Source of the DNA: Hymenoscyphus infarciens
Taxonomy: Eukaryota; Ascomycota; Leotiomycetes; Helotiales; Helotiaceae
Direction of reading: 5' to 3'
Length of the DNA: 64,000 nucleotides
Assembly (NCBI GenBank): GCA_001414345.1
Contig: LLCB01000034.1
Location: 62,001 to 126,000 of the forward strand
Shown here: one piece after another, positions 33,080 through 43,394 of the stretch
Layout of the letters: every line of letters starts with the position of its first letter
Numbering within the stretch: the first letter of the stretch is position 1
Made by a program: the position numbers and the translations under genes
The notes under the pieces: generated by a model
The model's input: only the letters and a program-made list of their open reading frames with translations
Database searches by the model: none
What the model was told of the DNA's origin: nothing

Positions 33080-35154
33080 TAGAATCAGAGCAACAGAAAT
33101 GGCACCCTATGACTCTTTAATAGCTACTAAGAGAGAATACTTTTATCTTCTCGCAGCCCCCTTTTCCCGGAAAGACACGAATGTTGTTCGTCTACTTACC
33201 GGGTGGCATGCCGGGGTCGCTTATGACTCAGTCACTGCTTATCGAGAAATGGCCTCACTCATGGTTATAGTAAGTAGCCTAAGCTTCCTCAACTCCTTTC
33301 GTCTTTTGTATTGCCCAAGAATGTTCAAGGCAAGCTCCATCGATTTTTGCTGCGTGCTTTCCTCTTAGACAGCCTGTATAAAGGAGATTGTGCGAAAGCA
33401 AGGCATATCTCCATCGCCCTACACATAATCATCAACATTTTGAGTACTGTCTTGCTTGGTGTAAGTAATTATACCATGCAATGTCTAAATTCCCCCACAA
33501 GACAAGAGATTGATCGAGCTCACGTGATGAGGAAGTAGATGGACATTGGCACTCCAAGTTGGAGGAATCGTCGCTAAGTGAACCGAAAAGACACCATTTT
33601 GTGGTTGATTCTAGCATTTAGCTCTAGGCCCTTGCTTTCGTTACAAGTATTTATCTTTACAATAGAGTTTGGTATAGGGTGTCGGTTACTGAATTCAGAT
33701 ATAACTCGGCGGTTTTTCTTGAGGTTACAGCTGAAGAATGCCACCTCTCTTTCATCAATGAGACGACTATCCTCCCAGATTATATAAGCCATGTGTTCAC
33801 GCAAATGCTATGGGAAGAATACGAATCGAAATACAATCGCCCCTTTATTTTCGGCAATGGTGATGTACTAATAGTTATTCCAGGAATTCTGGAGGCCAAT
33901 TTCATATTTCCCCATTATTACTATCAAAATATAGGAGATGAACTTTGGTGGAACAAGTCTCTACCATTTGGGAATATTTCCCTTGGATGGAAATATATAC
34001 CACAACGTTTCGTCTTACTACAGCAAACCTACTTTGGAGAGCTGTAGAGTGGAGTTTAGTGTCCCTATCCTAGTCGTGGTTATTCTTTGAAACTTGGGAA
34101 AGTTACTTTGCGTGTTTTTCGCACTCTACAACTCTACGGGCTCAAAATTAGTTACTCTTGGAGATACGATCGCTTCGTTTATTCACGACCTAGCTCTATC
34201 AACGAAGAACCTTTGTCTTATATCAAAATCCGATGTTTTGAATTGGGAATGGACATAGCCGAAGAATCCGAAGATATGCAAGGCCGTAGAAGAAAATGTA
34301 CTATTTTCATCAAACGCAAAAATATTTACTATTGTAAGTATAAGCTTCGTTATTTTTAAATCAACTCAAAGGGACACCTGCTAACCGGAGAACGGCATGC
34401 TCTTGGTCTATTACTCTTATTTTTTTGGCCATATCAATGGCAACGTTACTATTATTATCAAAAGCTTTTCAGTCAGGCGTGGGTTTTAGAGCATCACTAA
34501 ATCAAGCACTCTTCTTATTCCCAACAATAAATATCACGGACAACGCCTGGAGTCTTCTTCTCAACTTCGTCATTGTTAACATTGTCTAAGCCTTCGCAAA
34601 TTTGTTCTACAATAGTATATTTACGTACTTTTTACTCAACGAGGAATAGGTTAGCATTGCAGTCTTTTACCTTACCTAAAGGATTACAAAAAAATAACAA
34701 AGTACTATCTCACAGTTCCTTACAAATATGATATCCCAATTATGATCGCATACGGAGTATTACACTGGCTCACCGCCGAATCGCATTGCTATATATGAAG
34801 GGAACGAGAATGAGAGGCATATAGCCTCCGCGCTCGGATATCCACCCCTAGGGATGCTTTTTACTAGTATAGTATCTTTTCTAAATTCTGATATTAGTCT
34901 CAATTCTCTTGAAAGGTCAACAGCGATTATCTCAAGAAGCCTCTCTCGCGAGCCATGTCAGCGCGGCTATTAGTGCTACTTGCCACCCACCACAGGATGA
35001 GGTGGACCTGGAACTTCAAAATCTTCAGTGGGGTGTTGTCAGAGGTGTAGAGCAAACCGAGAGAGGTTGGAAAAACGAAAACAAAGATTTTGGACATTGC
35101 TCGTTTGGCGGTCGGTCTGTTACACCGTCTATTCCAGGGTATTATTATGCTTGA
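33080..35154 (+). pseudogene. Decayed DUF6536-type multi-pass membrane protein
   Basis: Fragments of this fungal membrane family occur in order on one strand. The N-terminal GWHAGVAYDSVTAY is near 33205. Next come GDCAKARHISIALHIIINIL, LLGVSNYTMQCLNSPTRQEI and, after a stop, MDIGTPSWRNRR, another stop, then NRKDTILWLILAFSS. A frame change precedes RYNSAVFLEV. After heavily decayed DNA the C-terminal HVSAAISATCHPPQDEV ... WGVV ... GHCSFGG appears at about 34940-35150. The TAG at 33536 and TAA at 33573 fall inside conserved blocks, so introns do not explain them. The family is known mainly from fungal genomes and its function is not established. Confidence 0.72.
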
Positions 35155-36049
35155 TACTGGTAAGAGGTGGCGGACAAGAATAGATAAGAGTTGTTTAGCG
35201 TCATTAAGACGTATAGAGGTGGGTGATATTTTTGGACACGCTACGAGAAGGATTGACCGTCTTTTGTAGCGACCGGATCAACCTGAGGGCATCAATTTCA
35301 TTACTATATTATCGTGTCTATCTCTAATATTGCCGAGTTCTATCTAAGAGAAGTACTTGATTCATCTGATTCATCTAGAGAAGCTTCGCCTCTTCCGATG
35401 TTGAACGTCGCTAGTCCTCAGCCGCATAGCCTTCCTCACCTCCCCCCCTCCTATCAACATCAATCTCTTATACCTGTATATCTATTAACCCTCTCTCGCC
35501 GGTAGCTTCTCTATAATCATGGGAATTCTCGTAAACGTCCTCTTCGGTGCTCTCCCGGGTCTCTTCTCCGACTGTCAACTTATCCCCTAAGCCTCTAGTA
35601 AAAATAATAAATCATTAGATCTCTTTTCCAATTCGGAACCAGGCTTATTACCAAACACTATGTTTAGCAAAAGAACAATTGAGGTGTATAGTATTCCGCA
35701 AACGATAGCACTTGAAACAAAGGTCGAAGGCGGGCCACATTGCGCACTGATTACAAGTTCCTACTACCTACTAAAACCCACAAACCTTAGCCAAAATTTT
35801 ACTCTAAGATTTAGCTTAAAAGCAGCTTAATCATCCACCGTGTTTGTACTTAGTTCAATATAAAAGGTAGTGTTTATCACTGTTCGTGAAATCGACATAG
35901 GTGAAAATGTAGAGATCCACTTGGGAACTCGCACCTACTTAGCTCTAGATATATTACCTCGTTTCTTCTTCTCAACTCAAACAAATTCAAATCCCAAAGC
36001 GCCGCTTAAAATAGCGCTTAACTTCAACGCGCAAAAAAGAAGTCAAAAA
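35155..36049. other. Spacer
   Basis: No gene recognised. Its right end is the termination region of the 5S rRNA gene. Confidence 0.4.
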
Positions 36050-36050
36050 A
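36045..36050 (-). terminator. Pol III terminator of 5S rRNA
   Basis: Run of six T residues on the minus strand directly at the 3' end of the 5S sequence. Confidence 0.7.
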
Positions 36051-36168
36051 CATACAACAGCAGGTATTCGCTGGTGGTCACCCACCCAACTACTAATCTG
36101 CCGATCTGGGGCTTGTGTATGGCAGAGCGGACGGGATGCCCATTTCTCCCCAGTCTATGGTCGTATGT
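36050..36168 (-). rRNA. Solitary 5S rRNA gene
   Basis: A complete 119 nt 5S rRNA on the minus strand. It begins ACATACGACCATAG and ends CTGTTGTATGT, so the terminal helix pairs. It has the conserved GGGCATCCCGTCCGCTC loop, the internal promoter region around GATTAGTAGTTGGGTGGGTG, and a compensated helix CTGGGG/CCCCAG. Six T residues follow directly, as a Pol III terminator. Scattered 5S genes are usual in Pezizomycotina. Intact pairing suggests a functional copy, and it has no intron. Confidence 0.93.
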
Positions 36169-38459
36169 GACAAGCTAGGTCTTGTTTGGGTATACCGTGC
36201 GTTGCATAGCTTCGATAGGTGGTGGTTGACAATCTGGGAGAGCTGAAGAACCGTTGGGTAGAAAAAGTAGGTCTGCATTGAGCAGAATTGTGCCTGTTAT
36301 AGTTCCTATACCGCATCCTCTCAGATCAAGGAATTTCGGGGATCTTCGTTCTTTTCAAGGGGAGTTGAGAGGCGGTCGAACGCCAGGGTTTAATCTCCTG
36401 CTAGTTTCGCTTAATTTGGAGGCGGGCGAGATAGTGTCATTTGGCGAAATTGGTTTATTGCTTTTTTCCTTCCTATTCTTGCTCTGCTCGAGTGACAGTA
36501 TCAAAAAATCAAAGTATGCCAATGGTGGTATTGAGAACCCGGTCAACTATTTCTCATTAGATAAAAGTGGCCCCGTACGTGGTCGTTCTGTTGCGACGAT
36601 GAGTCTCCGAGACTTCGAGTCAAAGTGGCTTAGTAGAGAGTTCGTAACTTTTCGTATTACTACGCCTCGCAGCCATTTACAGAGTTGAGTCACCTTAAAA
36701 TATAACTAATTAGTGTTCAAATATTCGACTTAGGGGTTTCCAGCGTGCCTGTCTCCTTTCTGACTTAGATCTCATTCTTTGTATTTCACTTGTTGATGTT
36801 AAAGAGAGGCAGAAATCGCCGCAACGGTGTCTGAAAACTGAGAGTCTTTTGAAGCAAAAAGATCAATCGGTGGCTTACTTGCAATCTTCAGAAATAATGA
36901 TCTTGGCTCGCGTTAATCTCTCTGAAGCCGCGGTACTGTGGGCGAAGAGAATATAGCTGCATAGCTTGGTCGTGTAGCTCTTATTAAGCGTTAAGATCCA
37001 CAAGTCGTAGTCGAATTCGTACATGCCCAATTTCAAATTCACTCCGTACTCCAACGACTCAAATTCTCTCTCTTTCCGAAAATCGATGGTTGAAAGAATG
37101 AAGGCGTATAAGTGCAGCTTATTCCGTAATTGAATTGATTTGATTTCTGGGAGTAAAAGAACGTGTCTGTATGTTGGTTGTTGACGGTCGTCTGGTCTGT
37201 AGTCGATGTTCGATCGATCGTCGGAATGTGGTTGTAGTATTTTAGAGCGAAATAAACCTGTTTTGGGCGACATGGTTAATGAGAGGACGCATTTCTTCTA
37301 AATCGAGCATTCGTGTGGAGTTCAGTAGAAATAAAGTCTTGTCGCATAAACTCGTAAACCTAAATAATCACTCGTGATATCAAAAAGCTCCTCTACGATC
37401 TAAGCTGTGCAAGCAAAACGTATTAAAGTCGAATCAGCAGCTGGATGTTACTTGACCTCGGCCAGTTGGAGGAAAGCGCGAAGATAACAAGACGCCTGAC
37501 ACTCCTATCGTGAAAATCGTAGTATCGGAATTGTATTTATTTCCCGATGGAGACATTGGTAAGTCGATGTGAGGGTGTCTTTGAGAAGTCACTTCATTCG
37601 AGTCGTTGTTGGAGACTTGGTGCAGAGTGGATCGCTCCGTTCTGAGCCAGTGTAAATTAAAGTCGCATACGAGGGTTGTGTCTTTTGACAGATATTCTGA
37701 GCGAATAACAAATTACGGTCTTGGGGGAAACTTTCCTAAAATCGTCCTTTCCAGATGGTCTCGAGTGTTGAAGGCAAGCCCTGAACTTGATAGGTAACCC
37801 GTGAATTGGCGTTTAGCTTAGGAACAGATCCTTACGTGCAACCAGTGACGCGAAGTGGCGAATGTCAATGTGTCGTAGGGAAAAGTGAAGTGGCAAGCGG
37901 ACGAGATTCCCGGGTAGAAATTTCGAGTTTCGCACAAGTATTAGCGAACATTCTGTGAACCTGGAGTCAAAAGATAATCGATCGTAATTCCAGGAACCTG
38001 TATTGCGCACGAACCCATGTTCTCAAGCGTTCTGGTAATTCGGAGTAACAGGTATTGGAAATAATTTAGTGTGGTTCGATAGGTCGTCTCAATCGAAGGG
38101 AGTAACTCGTGATTCGCTGCGTGAGCGAAGGTAATGAAATGCCGGATCCTTCATCATTGTGGTCGTGAACTTTGTATCCTGCTCGATGTGTTCGCATTCG
38201 AGATTGTTGTTATTTCTTGAAATAGAAGTGGCTGGGAAGAGATGCTTCTTCCAATGGTCCTCTCAAGTTGAGCTCGCAGGCCAATCGCAACATTCCATAA
38301 GAGACGAAGCAAACCCCAAAGTAATGCTGGCGCCGAAGTATATCGTAAATTGAATCTTGCCATTCTACAGAAAGTAAGCAATTGCCATTTGTGGTTACCT
38401 ATTTCCCCAGTTCCTTATGCGAACGCAATGCCGATTTGGTGATTGTTATCAAACCCACG

Positions 38460-38620
38460 CTGTCGAGTAAGCCATGCTTAGGCGAGTAAGGGAGGAACCG
38501 AACCTGGCGGGTAAACCAACAATCGACGAGTAAGCCATCAACTCAAGTAAGTCGTGAATTGACGAATAAGCCACCAACGAAAACTTGTCAAGTAAGCGAT
38601 CAAGTGACGAGTAACGCGCG
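38460..38620. repeat. Degenerate GTAAGCC repeat cluster 2
   Basis: Words GAGTAAGCCA, GGGTAAACCA, CGAGTAAGCC, CAAGTAAGTC, CGAATAAGCC and CAAGTAAGCG follow each other irregularly. The pattern matches the cluster at 5340-5525. Confidence 0.5.
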
Positions 38621-39756
38621 AACCGACCTTGGCGATTGCACCACGGCGGCTTTGGACCGAAGCAAGAAACATAAACGAATCGTTCGAAACACGAGTTGTT
38701 AAGATGTCAGTATGCTTTCCGCCAAAGATTCGAAATATGAAAGAGCCAGACTTCAGTTGGGAACTTGGAGTTGGCGTCGTGTGATGTGCTTGCCGAGTTG
38801 ATTGATGGCGGTTCGTAAAGTATTCAAGTAGATCGCTTCGGTATATTATCGCAACTCGTGACCTCGAACAGAACACGGTGGAGATTCGACAAGTGTTAGG
38901 TGGATGTTTTCAAGAGAAAGGTTCGAAGTTGTCGCAACCATGTTGAGGCTCGGAAGGGGTACCGGGTACGGGTATCGCGTATTAGGTCAAGGCTGGCTCG
39001 AGATCAAGACTGCTGATGTGTCGATAGAAAGAGTTGGGATTGAAGAAGGGCAACAATGACTTCGGTGGCATAGATCGATAGCGTCGGGGGAAGATATCGA
39101 AGGTACTTGGTGAATGGAGAGATTTTCGGTTGGAGGGTGAATCCATGATGACATCGGGTGGAGGGAATGCGTCTAATCTAAATTCAAATCAGTAACTTCG
39201 ACAGAGTTAAATTAGATCTAGTGATTGAGGATGTAAGCGGAGAATACTAAAGATCTTGTGGCTGGCATGGCGTGGTAGAAGATCGATGACAGGTTGGAGC
39301 TCTCGTGTGCATGACGGCAATGGCACCAAAAACAATTTCAGTGGATCGTAAATTGGTCTGGCAGCCTGAATAAGCTGGTGTAGGTTGCCGAGAAAACACA
39401 GTACGTCGAAAGTGGTGGTTTCTTGGAAGTGTTTGAGAGACGGCTCGCGTGTCCAGGCGGAGGCGAAGACCTTCACCTTTGGAGCGCGGTTCAAAAATAG
39501 TGTTGTAAGTTCGAAAAATCTTGTCCGGTATCTTCGGAAATTTGACGGCGATGGGTGTAAGGTGAATACAAAGGACGGTTATCAATTCGTCGGTGGGATT
39601 GCGCGCCCGTCAGAACGACGGCCTTGAGGGAATCAAAAAGAGAGTGCTGCTCGACGTGATCGCTCGGTCGCAACGACACGACCGCGGTCGTGAGTAATAT
39701 GAGAATATATCGTTTGGTCGCGATACTACTGACCTCTTCGTGCTCGATATGAGTTT

Positions 39757-40008
39757 GATGAAGGCTCGATTGAGTTGATCTGCCGTCTCGCCGATGTTGA
39801 TAGACGTAAGGTATCGACACGATGGATCGCGCGCCGTCAAACAACGCGACGACGATGCCGAGAATTCTAAAAGAGAGGTTTTCGTCGTTCGGGTGATATT
39901 GGACTCGTCTTACTAAATACGATTGCGATGACGGCTCGATTGAGATGACAAGGCGTGTCGTCTCGGTGTAGTTGATGGACGTCTCGATCTGATCGATCGC
40001 GCGCTGTC
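39757..40008. repeat. Diverged 82 bp direct duplicate
   Basis: Segments 39757-39838 and 39927-40008 align along their length. They share GGCTCGATTGAG, CGTCTCG, GTTGAT and GATCGCGCGC in order, with many substitutions and small gaps. They are about 90 bp apart. Confidence 0.6.
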
Positions 40009-40032
40009 GCAAGAGTCGCAAGAGTCGCAAGA
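40006..40032. repeat. 9 bp tandem repeat, three copies
   Basis: Three perfect copies of GTCGCAAGA. Confidence 0.85.
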
Positions 40033-40270
40033 GATTCGCATTCAATGGCGCAGAAGAGTCGGTCCATGCAGATTCCTAGCTCCTTCTTCCTATTGTATCG
40101 ACCTAGTCGCGCACTCGAATCGAATATCGGCGGTTGAAGATGACCTCGGGGTGTTGTTGTAGAGAGGATGGTTGAAAGAAGGAAGAGCTTGAAAAGCTGC
40201 CACGACTTGAAGAAAATTTGCTCTGCGAACGGAGCAACGAGAACCAATCAAAATGCCAAGCAACGCTAAA

Positions 40271-40724
40271 GACGCTAAAAAAATACAAGCGTATCTGCGA
40301 AGTGCAACAAATCCCCAGACAACCTCATCGACGAATAACATTAAGCGAATAAAAAATTCACCACCACCTCTCCATCTCCAACCCGCCGCACTAGCAGGGG
40401 TCCCTAGCCCCATCCCTAGCCCTATCTAAACTCTAATTTCTCCCATTACCTCAAGTATCTCCACCTGTGACCCTCCCAAAGCCGCTTTTCAAATTCCCAT
40501 CCATCGACATGCGCACTTCCCAAGATTTGCTAGCAACCACACCAAAACCCCCCTTCCCCAAAACTTTCAAGCTTTGGATAGGAGTTAAAACTCACCTTTT
40601 AGATTCTAGGTTCGAAGTTATTTTTCGATTAGCTGTTGTGGGCGCAAAGATATTTGGAATGCGCCTGGGGCTTAAAAGGGCAAGACGCTAAAAAAATACT
40701 AGCGTATCGCGATGTGCAACAAAA
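40271..40724. repeat. Direct repeat pair, 41-45 bp
   Basis: Positions 40271-40315 and 40684-40724 share GACGCTAAAAAAATAC, then AGCGTAT and GTGCAACAAA with few changes. The copies are about 410 bp apart. Just after the second copy is a palindrome, CTAGCGTACGGGTACGCTAG. Confidence 0.7.
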
Positions 40725-41290
40725 CTCGGGATATCTGGGGGGGAACGCACTAGCGTACGGGTACGCTAGACAGGGGCCCTTGCTAGCTTCATCGTCAGAA
40801 CATTGTCAGACAATTCACTGAGGATGGTAATTCCATTTGTTTTTGGTCCCTCGCTTGGCATCTCTTTAATGTCGCAGTAGATACGTCATGTTTGTACCTG
40901 TTATCGTCGTTCCAACTTCTGGGTTAATCTAAGTAATCCTACGCACTTGGAATACTTTGGAACTGTAAGGCCTGTTTTACAACAATCAAGTTCCAAAATA
41001 GTACTGGAAATTTCGGGCAATTTGTTTACTGCTGCCTTTGATATCTACCGCTAAACACTGCAAGTGTAGGCACCTAGTAAGAAGCAAAGAGGAAAACGTG
41101 AGGCTTACGGAGAGGGTAAACAATTGGGTATGATGAGATACGAAGAAGTGGTATTCCTCGCAAAACAAGCTGCCGGGCTCAAGGATTGCGAGCGTCCTGG
41201 CTATGGTCTCATTCGCGAGAACTATGTAACAAAGGCAAACAGGTAATTGCACAAGGACTCGCTCTCATGACCCAGGCATTCCCTAAATTC

Positions 41291-42789
41291 CTACTTTAAA
41301 TACTCTCCCTTCCCAACCCTCTCACACAAGTCCTTCAACGCATTCCCAGCCCACTCAAAATCACTCATCTCCAAATAAACCTGTGCACTCAACCTCCCCC
41401 ACCACTGTCCCTGCATAAAATACAGCGCAATAAAAGTGCGATGGTCCTTGATAAGAGTAGTATGAATGAACTCAATGACCTCGACATAATACTCCCCCTT
41501 AACCACAGCATAACTCTCAAAAGGGGAGGTAGAAATCGGAAGGAGAACATTGACCATACAACATTCTGAAATTGTGTGTTCCTCATTATCTAGAACCTTC
41601 GTCCCGAGAATGTCTGCTACTCGTTGACCACCTGTACGAGCGAGGTTGATGCAGTATTTTCGGATGGCGTCTTCGCCCCCACAAGCTTCGAGACGCCAGC
41701 GGATACATTCTTTGATGCAGAGGTAGCTGGTTCCGTCGAAGGTGCCTACCATATCGTAACTAGCGATAAATTCGCTCTTGTTGCTTACAGGTAACGGACT
41801 TCTGGCCCCAATGGCTCCACTCCTTGGTTTGAATCCATGAGAGGTAGGGAGTGTAGATCTCATCAAAGCCTGATTCTTGACCGGCACATACATAACCGCG
41901 CAACCTCGAGGGGCAAAAAGCCATTTATGCGCATTGCTGATGAAGAAATCGGGCTGTAGAGTCGAGAGCGAAAGGGGGATGTGTCCCATTCCATGAGCTC
42001 CATCAATTAATGAGAGGATCCCTTCTTCCTTGCAGACTGCGGTGAGGGCCTCGAATGGGACGCGGACTCCTGGGAGAGAGGATATTGTGTCGAAAACTGC
42101 GAGGCGGGGGACTTTACGTTCGGCTCGGGAGGCGCGGATGGTTGCTCTGAAGGAAGAGACGAAATCGGCATCGGAAATTGGATATGAGATTGTTGTACCC
42201 CGAGAATTGACTTCGTATCTTTTGCTCTCGCAGATGTAGGATATTGTGTTTCCACAAGCACCTGCGATGCATTAGCAATTGGTTTAAAGGAGAAGTGGAT
42301 ATGGCTACCATAGATAGTATTGAAATAGAGAATTTCGTCCCGGCCGTCTTCATGCCATTCTATGTTTCTGAGAACAGTGTTTACTCCCATAGTGGCATTT
42401 TGAACAATAACGATTGTATCGACCGGACAATCGAGGAACTTGGCAGCGGCTTCCCGATTTTGGTCAAGTATCTTGGGGAAGTCGTAACGAATGAAGGGAT
42501 CTTGAGCGAGTTCACATTGGTCCATGTATCTACGACGGAGGTCGCTGATAACTTTTGGAAAGGCGCCGAAAGATCCTGCACAATATCTCATTAGAAAATG
42601 TACATGTAGAGAAAGGTAGTGATAGAAATGAGGTTGAGTCATACCATGATTCACATTTTTATATTCGGGATCAAAAGAGAATTGCTTGAGCATTTCTTTG
42701 CCAAATGGGATGCGCTCATATTTTCGATCACCTTGAGAAGAGGATTCTTGTGCTTTGAGTTGTATCGGGAGGTTCAATGGAGTTGGCAT
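41291..42789 (-). CDS. PLP-dependent class-V aminotransferase / isopenicillin N epimerase-like
   Basis: Three exons (42645-42789, 42309-42575, 41291-42261) with GT-AG introns of 69 and 47 nt give 460 residues. Joins rebuild [11 protein letters not shown] and [14 protein letters not shown]. The PLP-binding lysine is in [12 protein letters not shown], and the aspartate that contacts the cofactor is in [28 protein letters not shown] is the conserved substrate/cofactor loop. This fold-type I family includes isopenicillin N epimerases, LolT-like proteins and, in fungi, the Egt2-type C-S lyase of ergothioneine synthesis. I cannot decide between them from sequence alone. It faces away from the RQT4 homologue across 605 bp. 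Confidence 0.85.
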
Positions 42790-43394
42790 GATGGGCAGTG
42801 GGGGTTGAGAGGAACCTTGAGAGGAATGAAGCTATCCAACTTGTATGGTAAAACAAAACGAAAGAAATTGAAGTAATTTATAAGAGTAAAAAGAAAATGG
42901 ATCGGATCTAAATAGCTCCGAGATCGGTGACTATGAGCCTGAGATGACTCGATTGTTATCTATGGGACTTTTAATTGACGTCGTAAGTTATATGGCTAAG
43001 AGAATTGAGGTCTGTAATCAGAGAGGGACGGTCCCGTAACTCACCGTCTTTATTGGTAGGTTAATTCTACCCGATGAAGGCTTGTGATAGTAATCAAATC
43101 ATGTATATGTATAGATGCAGTAATTGGTCATTCAAAGGGCGCCGGTAGAGTGAGGTAAAAATATGTAGAGCGGGAAGATACCTAGGTAGAGGGTTCCAAG
43201 TGATGAGCGCATATTAGCGGCTAACACAGGAGCTTGCGGGTGGCTTGCGGGGTCGGTTGATCTGTTTCCCCGGCCGAGTCAACATAGGGAACATTTCATT
43301 GACCTCAGCTACTGGTACCTACTTGTACACCAGTACAAATCCCCAATCCTCCACCTGTGACCAAAGACCTACATATTCTTGACAAATCGCCAAA
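42790..43394. promoter_or_regulatory. Divergent intergenic region
   Basis: 605 bp between the starts of the aminotransferase (-) and the RQT4-like gene (+). It presumably carries both promoters; no motif stands out. Confidence 0.45.

Larger units (their letters stand above)
36169..41290. other. Five-kilobase non-coding region rich in TCGA words and repeats
   Basis: No protein family is recognisable; open frames overlap on both strands. From about 37200 to 40100 the words TCGA, CGATCG and related are strikingly frequent and the AT content is not raised, so it does not look like RIP. It contains GTAAGCC-type words (38460-38620), a diverged 82 bp duplicate pair, a 9 bp tandem repeat and a 41-45 bp direct repeat pair. 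Confidence 0.45.

Noticed and set aside
39491..40045. 184-codon minus-strand frame in the TCGA-rich block
   Set aside because: It spans the diverged duplicates and tandem repeat; the translation is repeat-derived and resembles no protein.
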